The notes below the pieces were generated by a model. The model did no database searches, was not told the DNA's origin, and saw nothing but the letters and a program-made list of their open reading frames with translations. Below are positions 34,422 through 45,193 of a stretch of 64,000 bases of DNA, piece after piece. A program made the position numbers and the translations under genes. Source of the stretch: Solanum dulcamara (taxonomy: Eukaryota; Streptophyta; Magnoliopsida; Solanales; Solanaceae); assembly GCF_947179165.1 (NCBI RefSeq), contig NC_077240.1, positions 56,120,501-56,184,500 on the forward strand. The letters are read 5' to 3'. The first letter of the stretch is position 1, and each line of letters begins with the position of its first letter.

Positions 34422-37400
34422 TTGCATACCAATAATAGTAGTACAGAACTCCCTATGTATAAATTCATAGGTAGGAGTTTTGTAAAGGGGACAATCTCCC
34501 TTACTTATTGCATTCCTAGAGCAATCAACCTACCCCTAGAGGTAAGGATTAGAATAGATAGCTTCTTTTTTCTTTTCATTCTTGCTTGTGTAGGTATCAG
34601 TAGATTTGGAAAATGGGAACCAACAATTGCAAGCCAGGCAAGGAAAGCTGTAGTGATGCAGCACAGGAACCAGCAATGGGAATCAGCAATCAGGAACCAA
34701 CTACAAGTAATTAGAATTAATTACTATAACTTGCAGAATTGCTTGTATGTGTGTTTTTCTGTTGGTGGGTGCAGGTACCATAGGGAGCTGGTTCTGAGTA
34801 CAACTAAGGGTCCTCTCTTGGGAGAAGCCTGCAACAACATGCAATTTAACCTCATTTACTATGGAAGTCACATGGAGCTACAAAAGAGTCTACAGCAGCC
34901 TGTACACCTATCCTTCTTGTTTGGCTTCTTGTCACTTGTCTTTACAGGTTCAAAGTATCTCAACAAAAGAGAAGCAACAACCTGGCATGCTAGGACTTCA
35001 CCAAATATTCAGCCTCTCACTAATGCTAACACCTTCCCTGCAACACCTGTAACTGAGATTCAGCAGGGTAAGATGTGCAGGGTGAGTTGCAGCAGGTGGA
35101 CTTGTCCAATGCCCCCCAAACTTTGCAGGATGTTAGAATATATTATTTTGACAAGCCCCAAGAAGTTTCAGCCCAAACGGATAATTGGAGGCGTTAGGCG
35201 AGCGACATGGAAACATTCAGCTGCCTTAGGCCTAAAGAGAGGGTCTTTAGTAATTTGGACCCTCCAACTTGGGAAACAAGTCTTCAAACTTTTCAGGACT
35301 AAAGGAGAGGATACATATGCTAAATCCATAAAGTTTCAACCCAAATGGACAATTGGAGACGTTAGTCGAGCGACTTGGAAAATGATAACACTCTCCAAAG
35401 CTCTTACTGAGGTCCCTTCTTTATTGCTAGTCTGTGTACATTATTTTTTGTTTGGGCTTGTTTGTTGTATTATTGCAGGTGTCTGGAGTAATATATTAGC
35501 ATTCTTCAACAACAAATACATAGACAAGAGCACAAAAACAACTTCCAAACACCCTGCAACCTCTAAGCTTCAGCAGGGCAGCAGGTGCAGGGTGTGGAGT
35601 AGCATGTGGACTTGTCCAATGCCCCCCAAACTTTGCAGGAAGTTAGAATATATTATTTTGACAAGCCCCAAGAAGTTTCAGCCCAAACGGATAAATGGAG
35701 GCGTTAGGCGAGCGACATGGAAACATTCAGCTGCCTTAAGCCTAAAGAGAGGGTCTTTAGTAATTTGGACCCTCCAACTTGGGAAACAAGTCTTCAAACT
35801 TTGCAGGACTAAAGGAGAGGATATACATGCTAACTCCATAAAGTTTCAATTCAAATGGATAATTGGAGACGTTAGTCGAGCGGCTTGGAAAATGATAACA
35901 CTCTCCAAAGCTCTTACTGAGGTCCCCTCTCTATTGATAGTCTGTGTATATTATGTTTTGTTTGGGCTTGTTTGTTGTATTATTGCAGGTGTCTGGAGCA
36001 ATATATTAGCATTCTTCAACAACAAATACATAGACAAGAGCACAACAACATCTTCCAAACCCCCTGCAACCTCTAAGCCTCAGCAGGGCAGTAGGTGCAG
36101 GGTAGGGAGTAACTTGTGGACTTGTCCAAAGTCTCCCAAACTTTGCAGGATGGTAGCATATATATTTTTGATAAGGCCCAAGAAATTTCAGCCAAAACGG
36201 ATAATTTTAGACGTTAGGCGAGCGAGCTTGAAACAATCAGCTGTCTTAAGCTTAAAAAGGAAGAAATTTGCTAAATGGAAGCTCCAACTTGGGAATCAAG
36301 CCTTCAAACTTTGCAAGGCTAAAGTAAAGAATATATATGCAAACCTCATGAAATTTCAGCTCAAACGGATAAGTGGAGACGTTAGTCGAGCGACATGGAA
36401 AATGCTAACAGGCTCCAAAATCCTATTTGAGATCCATTCCTCTCTACTAACCTGTATATGTCTATGCTTGTCTTTGGTTACTTGCTGTGTATTTGCAGGT
36501 TGTTGGAGACTTACACCAACATGCTTTAACATCAAAATCATAGAGGACAACATCTGCAGCAGCTCAACACCTGCAGCAGCCCAACACCTGCAACACCTGC
36601 AGCAGCTCAACACTTGTTTGCTTTGTTGCTTGTCTTTGGTTGACTTTCTTTGCTTAGAACCTATTTGGCACTGCTATGAGGGCTGCAGTAACCTTGGGCT
36701 TATATGGAGTAGCACACTCAGCTGGCCAACCACACTCTCTATTATCAACACACCCCAGCACCAACCTGCAGCAGACAAGGAACAAATCCAATCCACCTAT
36801 GCCTTCTCTAATAACTCTAATAACACAACACTTGCAGCAGCTCCTTTCTTGCTGGTTCTTGTTTGTGGTGTAGATGCAGATGTCAGGATGAACTCATCAA
36901 CATGTGTTTCCAACACCTACATAGAGCACAGCACAGATACAACCACCAAAACAAATACCTTCACTAAGAGGCCTACACAAGGACTATGCAGAGCAGCAAC
37001 TTCCTTCTGGATTTTGTGGTTGTTTGGTTGCTTGTATTTGGCTGTTTGTCTTGTTGGTTGTGTTTGTCTATGCAGGTACCCCAGCTTCACCCCCCTCCAG
37101 GAGAATGCATTGATCTCCATGACCAGTCATTCTCAGCTTCACCAATGCAGCTGGCAGACTGCTAAAAGGACTGCAGTATCTTGGGGCTGCTTTGAGACCA
37201 ACAAGCAGCCTAGGGAACCTGCAGCCACCTGCAGATTGGCAGCCTTGGATGCATTCCATCAACAGCTGCAACAGCTCCACCAACTTGCAGCAGCCAAGGA
37301 ACAAATACAAGCTAATGCTACAGCAGCTTGCACACCTCTTTGGTTGAATGTATTGTTGGTCTTGTTTGGCTGTGCAGGTACAGGTCTGCAGCAACCATAC

Positions 37401-37445
37401 ATTTGGACCACCATGCAGCTACTTCCTTCCTTTCAACCTCCATAG
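34422..37445 (+). CDS. 1007-codon open frame in the 3' region of the inner LINE (possible ORF3)
   Basis: I do not recognise a family. The frame is open from just after the ORF2 stop (TTG 34422; first ATG near 34453) to 37445. Around residues 235-690 it has three superunits of ~170 residues. Each holds two motif copies like PKKFQPKRIIGGVRRATWKH and IKFQPKWTIGDVSRATWKM, then a hydrophobic, Cys-rich segment resembling a membrane span (VCVHYFLFGLVCCIIAGVW). The outer LINE reads the third-unit equivalent in the same frame (FQLKRISGDNSRATLKML). Later parts (DVRMNSSTCVSNTYIE, KRPTQGLCRAATSFW) also correspond in frame with the outer copy at 43351-43500. Alternative: a non-coding, stop-poor repeat array. 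No function is proposed. Confidence 0.35.
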   Translation: MHTNNSSTELPMYKFIGRSFVKGTISLTYCIPRAINLPLEVRIRIDSFFFLFILACVGISRFGKWEPTIASQARKAVVMQHRNQQWESAIRNQLQVIRINYYNLQNCLYVCFSVGGCRYHRELVLSTTKGPLLGEACNNMQFNLIYYGSHMELQKSLQQPVHLSFLFGFLSLVFTGSKYLNKREATTWHARTSPNIQPLTNANTFPATPVTEIQQGKMCRVSCSRWTCPMPPKLCRMLEYIILTSPKKFQPKRIIGGVRRATWKHSAALGLKRGSLVIWTLQLGKQVFKLFRTKGEDTYAKSIKFQPKWTIGDVSRATWKMITLSKALTEVPSLLLVCVHYFLFGLVCCIIAGVWSNILAFFNNKYIDKSTKTTSKHPATSKLQQGSRCRVWSSMWTCPMPPKLCRKLEYIILTSPKKFQPKRINGGVRRATWKHSAALSLKRGSLVIWTLQLGKQVFKLCRTKGEDIHANSIKFQFKWIIGDVSRAAWKMITLSKALTEVPSLLIVCVYYVLFGLVCCIIAGVWSNILAFFNNKYIDKSTTTSSKPPATSKPQQGSRCRVGSNLWTCPKSPKLCRMVAYIFLIRPKKFQPKRIILDVRRASLKQSAVLSLKRKKFAKWKLQLGNQAFKLCKAKVKNIYANLMKFQLKRISGDVSRATWKMLTGSKILFEIHSSLLTCICLCLSLVTCCVFAGCWRLTPTCFNIKIIEDNICSSSTPAAAQHLQHLQQLNTCLLCCLSLVDFLCLEPIWHCYEGCSNLGLIWSSTLSWPTTLSIINTPQHQPAADKEQIQSTYAFSNNSNNTTLAAAPFLLVLVCGVDADVRMNSSTCVSNTYIEHSTDTTTKTNTFTKRPTQGLCRAATSFWILWLFGCLYLAVCLVGCVCLCRYPSFTPLQENALISMTSHSQLHQCSWQTAKRTAVSWGCFETNKQPREPAATCRLAALDAFHQQLQQLHQLAAAKEQIQANATAACTPLWLNVLLVLFGCAGTGLQQPYIWTTMQLLPSFQPP
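35110..36560 (+). repeat. Three ~510-bp tandem superunits in the inner LINE 3' region
   Basis: The word GCGTTAGGCGAGCGA recurs at about 35192, 35702 and 36211, and GACGTTAGTCGAGCG at 35359, 35869 and 36379. The pair spacing is 168-169 bp and the superunit period about 510 bp. The first two superunits are nearly identical, the third more diverged. Confidence 0.9.
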
Positions 37446-37934
37446 CTGGTAATCATGATGCTGATACAAAGGCACACTTCACCTGGATTTACTTGGTACG
37501 ACAAGACTAAAAGGAGCAAAGATGAAAGGAATTTCCCATCCCATGCGAGATAGAAGTTTCGTATGCTTGTTCTTCTTCAATGTAGCTATGTCTGGTACGT
37601 AGCATAGTTGAATAGGACTAGTGTAGGTTACTTTTCTTTTTTCTCATGGAAGGGGAGAGTCTCCCTCATTTATGCTTTCATAGTTGAATTGTACCGGGAG
37701 GAGTCCTCTCACAGGTTTAATGCTTTCTAGTTATAGTTAGTTTCTTTTTTGTATCGGGGATGAGTTAGCCGACCTTAATAGGTTAGCCGACTTATGAACC
37801 ACCATAGGATCGGAGGTAAGGTTTATGTCCCCCTCCTTGTATTTTTATTTTGATTATTTATGTTAAGGCTTGGGGGTGTTGCTTAACCCCTGACTGTGCA
37901 CGAGAGGTGGGAGCCTCGTGTAGGGTCTGTTCCC

Positions 37935-37936
<2 letters not shown>
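37446..37936 (+). other. Conserved 3' terminal part of the inner LINE
   Basis: About 490 bp nearly identical to 44590-45092 (outer) and to the minus strand of 22833-23320 (F). Landmarks are TACTTGGTACGACAAGACT, GGGAGAGTCTCCCTCATTTATG, TGAGTTAGCCGACCTTAATAGG (37761-37791 with a second TTAGCCGAC), GGGGAGTGCAC-like text and GGGTCTGTTCCC before the poly(A). Such a shared 3' end is probably what the element's RT recognises; that is inference. Confidence 0.75.
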
Positions 37937-37975
<39 letters not shown>

Positions 37976-37984
37976 TGAATCCAT

Positions 37985-38606
37985 CAGAAGAGATCCCCCT
38001 ACTGATGATTCTACCATGCAAAACATCTTAGGCTCTATGGCCAAGGATTTAGGATCCATTGCAAGCAGTAGTGGCAAAGACTCTAATGCTAAAAAGAACA
38101 AGTTAAGCAAGAAAAGGAGAGAGGCCATCAAAAAGAAAACAAACCTTTCAGAGAAATGCCAAACTCCTTTAACTGACAGTGTTGCAATGCAGCAAAGTGA
38201 ACAGGGATGTCAACAATTTGTACTTGATGATGATCAGGTGGGTATAGATATCACCTCTTTTCAAACTCTAGAGGTAGCTACAGATTACTTTACCTTCAAC
38301 ACCAACATACAGGACCCTATTGATTAGTATGTTGTATGTGATTTAGAAAATGAAGAAGATAATAATTATCAGCCCTTGCATGATCAGGAGGAAGATGATA
38401 TTATAAGTGAGCATTTAATCAAAACCATCAACCCCTCTTCTGAGAATATATATGAGGAGGACATCCAACAGGTGGCTAGTTCACAGGGTCTATCTCCTAG
38501 AGGGATACATAGGACCAGATTTAGCAACAAGGCAAAAATTTCTACAAAAACTGCCCCCACAGGCATACCAAGTACCAGGTCCCATACTTCAAGAATTTCT
38601 CAATGA
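37985..38606 (+). pseudogene. Outer LINE ORF1, C-terminal part
   Basis: It continues ORF1 after the inner LINE: SIRRDPPTDDSTMQNILGSMAKDLG, a Lys-rich stretch KNKLSKKRREAIKKK, then acidic text and the end IPSTRSHTSRISQ. It corresponds to LINE F 29310-29901. An in-frame stop lies at 38325-38327. The frame differs from the one left at 33237, so an older shift exists. The stop TGA 38604-38606 overlaps the ORF2 start as ATGA. Reading upstream of 37985 only translates the poly(A) tail as polylysine and is not real protein. Confidence 0.82.
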
Positions 38607-41600
38607 TTAGTACCCTTAGCTGGAATGTAAGGGGTATTAATACCCAAGGAGCCATGGATAGAATAAAACTTCTCAAAAATATCCATCCAATTTCTCTTAT
38701 AGCTCTAATGGAACCTTTTTCTGATAACTCTCAGTTTCAATACATCAGAAACCAGCTCAATATAGACCATGCCATCCACAATCCCAATGGTAAGATTTGG
38801 ATTTTCTGGACCAAAGATGTGAATTGCAAGATTTTGGAGAATGATGAGCAACTAATCACTTGTGAGCTCAATCATGCCTTGATCCCAAATCAATTCATCA
38901 CTACCTTTGTCTATGCTAAATGTAAAGATCATCTCAGAAGACCTTTATGGGATAGCCTTCTACAACAGTCTACTACATCCAATCCATGGTGCACTATAGG
39001 AGACTTTAATGTTATTGTAGACCCTGAAGAAAAATTAGGGGGTGTCCCCTATAATATGAGAAAGAGTTTTGAGTTCATTAGCATTATTGAGGCTTCAGGT
39101 CTTCAAGACCTTGGTTTCTCAGGTCAAAAATACACCTGGTCCAACCTGAGGGGTATCAACTTTAGAATTTAGAAGAGACTTGATAGAGGGATGGTTAATG
39201 ATAACTGGCTAGAGACTATGCCCCATACCATTATTACTCATCTTCCTTTTGTGGGTTCTGATCACTGCCCCTTGCTCTTAGAAATGATTGACCAACAACA
39301 CAACCCCATCAAGTATTTCAATTCCTGAACTGCTGGCCTAAGCAACCTTCTTTCATGGATACTGTCAAGAATTGCTGGAGTAGACGTTCTAATGGAAATC
39401 CAATGTGGAGTTTTCATCAGAAAATAAAAAGACTTACTGCTACTCTTAGCTGCTGGTCAAGAAATCAATTTGGAGACATCTATGCTAAAGTCAAAGAATA
39501 TGAGGAGAAGGCTAGACAAGCTGAAGAGAATCTGATCAGTATAAACACCAATGAAAATAGGTCTCAACTGCATGCTATCAATGCTGAGTACATTAGATAC
39601 ATGAAGATGGAGGATTCTATCCTTAGACAAAAGTCTCAACTTCACTGGTTCAAAGAAGGTGACAGGAACTCTAGCTACTTTCATGCTCTCATCAGAGGCA
39701 GGAGAAGAAAGATTTACATCCACAGGATCCAAAATGAAGAAGGCTCTTGGGTGTAAGGTGATAAAGAGATAGCTGATGCTGCTTGTGAATATTTCCAACA
39801 ATTGTTTACTGGAAAGGAGGAGGACATCCAATAGCAGACACTCCATTGCATCCCTACAATGGTGACTGACAAAGACAATGATGATTTACAAGCCATGCCT
39901 ACTATGGAAGAAGTGAAAACTGCTGTTTTTACTATGAATCCTCACTCTGCTGCTGGCCCTGATGGGATGAATGGAACTTTCTTTCAGGTGTGCTGGGACA
40001 TCATCAAATAAGACCTCCTTAAAGTGATCACATCCTTCTTTTGTGGACAAACTATGCCTAAATATTTCACCCATACTTGTTTGGTTCTACTCCCAAAAGT
40101 AAACCATCCTACAAAAATCTCTGAGTTCAGACCCATAAGCCTTAGCAACTTCACTAACAAAATCATTTCCAAACTCCTCTACCTAAGACTTGCTCCTATT
40201 CTCCCCAACCTCATTTCCTTGAACCAATCTGGCTTTGTCAAGAATAGAAACATCTCTGAAAATATAATGCTTGCCTAGGAAATAATCCACCAGATCAAAA
40301 AACCAAATGTTGGAGGCAATGTTGTGATAAAACTTGACATGAACAAGGCTTATGATAGGGTCTCTTGGAATTACACTTGTCTTGTGATGAGAAGAATGGG
40401 GTTTAAAGAAACTTTCATTGACATGGTTTGGAGAATCATGGCTAATAACTGGTACTCTGTTATAGTCAATGGTTCAAGACATGGTTTCTTTCACTCCACA
40501 AGGGGTCTCAAACAAGGTGATCCTCTCTCTCTTGCTTTATTTGTCCTAGGTGCTGAAGTGCTGTCCAGACTACTGAATAATCTTCATCAGCATCCACAAT
40601 TCCATGGTTTCTTTATGGAAAAAAAGGGACCTCAGATCAATCATCTGAGTTTTGCAGATGATATCATCATCTTTACTTCTGGAAGAAGGCACACCTTAGC
40701 TCTCATTATGGAAACATTAACTACCTATGAAAGAGTTTCTGGACAATTGATTAACAAGCAAAAAAGTTATTTCCTGGTTCCCTCCAATGCTTTCAAGTCT
40801 ACTGTACTGAGAATCAAGAGTATCACTGGTTTCAACCAAAAGAGTAGTCCTAAAACATACTTGGGATGTCCTATTTATATTGGTAGGCAAAGAGTTATTT
40901 ACTACTCTGATCTTATTGTAAAAGTTGTAAGCAGGATCACTGGTTGGCATGCTAAAATCCTGAGTTATGGGGGTAGAGCTATTCTTGTGAAGCATGTTAT
41001 TCAAGACATGCCAAAACATTTGCTTTCAGCTAGCATCCCTCCCTCAACCATCATTAAGCAGATTCAGAGCATCACTGCTAACTTCTTCTGGGGATGGAAA
41101 AATGACAAGAGGAAGTACCACTGGTCCTCATAGAAGAACCTTAGCTATCCTTATGATGAAGGGGGCATAGGGTTTAGACAAATCACTGATGTGGTTAAAT
41201 CTTTTCAATACAAGCAGTGGTGGACCCTTAGAACTAAGAACACCTTGTGGGGAGAATTCCTTAAATCCAAATACTGTCAAAGGGCCAATATTATTACAAA
41301 AAAGTGGGACACTGGTCAGTCCTTAATTTGGAAGCACCTCATGAACAACAAACACAACATTGAGCCTCATATTCAGTGGCAAATTAAGTTTGGCTCTTGC
41401 CTTTTTTGGTGGGACAACTGGCTAGGTGTTGGCCCTTTAGCTCACTTTTCTGCTAACAGTTGTAGGTTTAACCACACCCAAGTGTCAGCTTTTCTAACTA
41501 ATGGCCAATGGAATGTTGATCTTATTATCCAAAAAGCCCCTCCTCAGTTTGTTCCTAATATTTTAGCAACTCAATTCAGCTACCATCTCCTCAAACAGGA

Positions 41601-42298
41601 CCATCCATGCTGGATTCCTAATACCAATGGGGAGTTTAGTTGTTCTTCTACCTGGGAGCTCATTAGAGACAAGAGGACAAATATTATGCTGAATGCATGT
41701 ACTTGGCACCAACTAATACCTTTCAAATGATCCTTTCTTGTTTGGAGAGCTCTTAGAAGGAAATTACCTACCAATGAGAAAATAACCAGCTTTGGCAAAG
41801 CCCCCTCTCAGTGCCATTGTTGTGATAGACCTGACCAAGACACCATTGATCACACCTTTGTTGCAGGAACCTTTGCCAAGAATACTTGGAGGGTGTTTGG
41901 GCATAAAAAAGGATTACACACCTCTTAGAAATATGCTTATGAGATGGTGGACATCTAAATACAAGAATGAAGCACATAAACTCCTGTTACAAGCAATCCC
42001 TGTCTTCATTTGTTAGAACTTATGGAAGAATAGATGTGCTTCCAAATATGGTGGGAAGAAATCTAACCTTTCAAGAGTCAAATTTTCTGTCTACAAAGGC
42101 ATCTCTAACCTGCTCATCACAACTTTTCCTTATATTGAATGGCCAAATAACTGGAAGGACCTAGTCATTTCAGCTGATGTCTTATCCAAACACAGCCACA
42201 AATGCAAATCTCCTGAACTCTATTTCACTGTGCATGATCTCCCCAAACAAGCTAAGGCATACCTTGAGATGGACAAGCTGGAAATGCCGTCTTTCTGA
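38603..42298 (+). pseudogene. Outer LINE ORF2: endonuclease-RT with RNase H core deleted
   Basis: It starts at ATG 38603 (MISTLSWNVRGINTQGAMDRI). The endonuclease shows WNVRGI, MEPFS, GDFNVIV, RLDRGMVND and GSDHCPLL, with W changed to stop at 39170-39172. A frameshift lies near 39327. RT (39750-41130) shows GPDGMNGTFF, FRPISLSNF, KLDMNKAYDRVSW, GLKQGDPLS and FADDIIIF. The zinc-binding tail follows, with a further shift near 41900. Many stops interrupt the frame (39754, 40279, 41131, 42014 regions), mostly at Trp or Gln codons. Downstream, text jumps from GQITG-like residues to ADVLSKHSHK, so the RNase H acidic residues DGSALD, AEVQA and EVDSE are missing. Pseudogene. Confidence 0.92.
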
Positions 42299-45092
42299 AG
42301 AAAGAAACTCAGGAGAATCAAGAAACCTCCCTAACTCATTCCATTTTTGGTTCTAACTCAAACTTCAACATGGTTTTGTCTATGCATAGTTATAAATACC
42401 TTGAAGATCTCACAGTTAGAACTCCTGGAAAAAGGAAAATCTCCTTTCCTTATTACTATCTTTATTATTTTCTTAGAATAACCAGTCTAACTTTAGAGGT
42501 AAGGAGTAGAGTAGTTTATATTTTGTCTTCTCTTCCTTCTTGGCTTAACAGGTATAGGAATCTTGATTGGAAGCCCAGGCTGGTCACACATGGGACACAA
42601 TCAGCTGTCTTAAGCCTAAAGACAGAGAAATTTGCTATTTGGAAGCTCCAACTTGGGCAAAAAGCCTTCAAATCTTGCAAGGCTAAAGAAAAGGTTATAT
42701 GTGCATACCTCATGAAGTTTCAGCTCAAACGGATAAGTGGAGACAATAGTCGAGCGACCTTGAAAATGCTAATAGGCTCCAAAATTCTCTTTGAGATCCT
42801 TTCTTTTCTGTTAGCCTGTACAGGTCTTTGCTTGTCTTTGGTTATTTGCTGTGTAGTTGCAGGTTGTTGGAGATATACACCAACATGCTTTAACAACAAA
42901 TACATAGAGGATACCACTGATACAAGACTCTCCATGACTGAAACAAAAGGATTGTGTAGAAATGGAGACCCCTCTTATTTTTGGTGCTTGTTTGGTTGTC
43001 TGTATTCCTTTGATTGTTTTTGTTTAGGTGCAATAACTACTGGGGAGCCACACACAAACAACCTGAACCAGATCACAAAAAAGGGCCTTCTTTTCTGTGA
43101 AGCATGCTCCAACAAGTTCCTTAACCTCTCCTACTATGAAAGAAACTTGGAGCTGCACACAAACCTTCAGCAGCTTATCCATTCTCCTCATTTGTTTGTT
43201 TCTTTAGTGCGTCTTTATGCAGGTTCAAATATTCCCAAAAGAAGGGAGACAACAGCTGGGCATAACTAGACCTCTTCTCCTAATCACTATTCCATCTATG
43301 CCTTCTCTAATAGCTCAACACCTGCAGCAGCTCCTTGTGCGAACCCTTTCTTGCTGGTTCTTGTTTGTTGTGTAGCTGCAGATGTCAGGATGGATTCATC
43401 AACATGTTTTATCAACACCTACATAGAGGACATCACAGATATAACCACCAAAACAAATACCTTCACTAAGAGGCCTACACAAGAACTGTGCAGAATTGCA
43501 ATTCCCTCCTGGTTTTTGTGTTTGTTTGGTTGCTTGTCTTTGTTTGATTGTTTTTGTTTAGGTACATCAACAACTGGGGATCTATTCCATCAGAAAAATT
43601 TGGAGCTGCTCACCAGGACTCCACAGTAGCAATCCCATAACATCCAATCTAACTTTTGGCTTTGTTCTTCTTCATCCTTTTGGACATTGCCTTTTTCCCT
43701 TTATGCAGACCCTCTTTGGAACTGCAATAAGGGCTGCAGTAACTTGGGGCTTCTATGGAGCAGCACACTAAGCTTGCCATCCATATTCTCTAACATCAAC
43801 ACACCCCAGCAACAACTTCACCAACCTGCAGTACACAAGGAACAAATACAAGTTAATAGTACTGGTTACAGCAGCTTGCAGATTTCTTTGGTTGTGTGGT
43901 TTATTGGTTTTGTTTGTCTGTGCAGGTACTCCAAGAAGTTGAACCTGATCACAACAAAGGACCTCCCTTCTTGTGTAAATGACACCAACAAGCAGCCGAA
44001 GCACAATGGAAGCAACAAGGAGCTGCACACAAACTTACACGAAGGGAGACAACTGCTTGGCTTAATTGGATCATCACGTCAACTCTTAATCCATACCAAG
44101 TCCCCTGTCTCAACACTTGCAACAACCTTCTTGCACACCAGCTACAACTTTAAAGTTGAGAATGCTTGGTTTCTCAGGGCACCTGCAGCCATCATCACCC
44201 ATCCTCTGTACCACCCATATGCAGCCCACAATGAGCAACTACAATTCACTAGTACCTGGTACAAAAGCCTCCAGATTTGTTTGTTTGTATATTTTTCTGG
44301 TTTTGTTTGCCTGTGCAGGTATCCAAGGACTTGACCATCATCTAAAAGAGGGATGTACTACTAAACCTAACCTGCAACAACAAGCATATTATCACTGCAG
44401 CTAGAGAGGCAGCAAGGAGCTGGATACAGGACTGCAACAACCATGTTTGTTTGCTTCCTTGGCTACTTGTAGGTGCAGGTCCACATAGTTGTAAACGAAT
44501 GGACACTAAAGCATGGCTTACTAGGGCCTCTCCAGCAAACTCCAACATTCTTCAATACCTGCAGCAACCATATACTTAGACCCCCATGCAGCCTCCTTAG
44601 CTGATAATCATGATACTGATATAATGGCACACTTCACCTGGATTTACTTGGTACGACAAGACTAAAAAGAGCAAAGATGAATAGAAGTTTCCCATCCCAT
44701 GCGAGATAGAAGTTTCGTATACTTTTTTTGTTTCAATGGAGCTATGTCTGGTACGTAGCAAGTTGAATAGGACTAGTGTAGGTTACTTTCCTTTTTTCTC
44801 ATGGACGGGGAGAGTCTCCCTCATTTATGCTTTCTTAGTCGATTTGTACCGGGAGGAGTCCTCTCATAGGTTTACTGCTTTCTAGTTATAGTTAGTCTCT
44901 TTTTTGTATCGGGGATGAGTTAGCTGACCTTAATAGGTTAGCCGACTTCTGAACCACCATAGGATTGAAGGTAAGGTTTATGTCCCCCTCCTTGTATATT
45001 GTACTTTGTTTATTTATGTTAAGGTTTGGGGGTGATGCTCAACCCCTGACTGTGCACGAGAGGTGGGAGCCTCGTGTAGGGTCTGTTCCCTT
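42299..45092 (+). other. 3' region of the outer LINE
   Basis: About 2.8 kb with one copy of the GGAGACAATAGTCGAGCGACC motif (about 42738-42760) instead of the six in the inner copy. At least six pyrimidine-rich stretches end in TGCAGGT(A/T)C-type words (about 42860, 43220, 43920, 44320, 44475). A 300-codon open frame (42370-43269) and shorter ones (43351-43629, 43687-44334) correspond in frame to parts of the inner LINE's long frame. The last ~500 bp is the conserved terminus. Confidence 0.7.
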
Positions 45093-45103
45093 AAAAAAAA
45101 AAA

Positions 45104-45193
45104 ATCACCAAGTCAAAAGGTTACGTACCAAGGATGTGGCATCCATCAAGGTATTGTGGTGAAACAAGAATAGAGAAGAGATGACTTGGGAAG
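45104..45193 (+). pseudogene. Chromodomain of element E pol, first part
   Basis: After the outer LINE target duplication the text reads DHQVKRLRTKDVASIKVLW, then a stop, then NREEMTWE. This is the chromodomain-type tail of Tekay/Del integrases. It is cut at the GGAAG target of solo LTR G and continues at 48774 (AKEEIKNNYP). It is too short to stand out as a frame. Confidence 0.85.

Larger units (their letters stand above)
33238..37970 (+). mobile_element. 5'-truncated L1-type LINE 'inner', inserted in outer LINE ORF1
   Basis: It begins mid-ORF2 and ends in a 34-base poly(A) tract (37937-37970). Flanked by a perfect 14-bp target duplication. Same family and orientation as the outer copy. It contains the ORF2 C-terminus and a 3.5 kb 3' region with three ~510-bp superunits. 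Confidence 0.93.
30207..45103 (+). mobile_element. Full-length L1-type LINE 'outer', split by a sister LINE
   Basis: Plus-strand LINE with a short 5' UTR, ORF1, ORF2, a 2.8 kb 3' region and a poly(A) tail (45093-45103). It is flanked by an 11-12 bp target duplication and inserted in the chromodomain of element E. A second LINE of the same family (33238-37970) is inserted in ORF1. Without it the element is about 10.1 kb. The 5' UTR (30207-30301) contains a pyrimidine-rich CTCCTCCCTCTCTATCTC patch. ORF1 and ORF2 both carry stops and frameshifts, so this copy cannot move by itself. Confidence 0.92.

Noticed and set aside
37896..38327. 143-codon frame beginning with a polylysine run
   Set aside because: The Lys run is the inner LINE poly(A) tail. 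Only the part after 37985 is protein, and it belongs to outer LINE ORF1.
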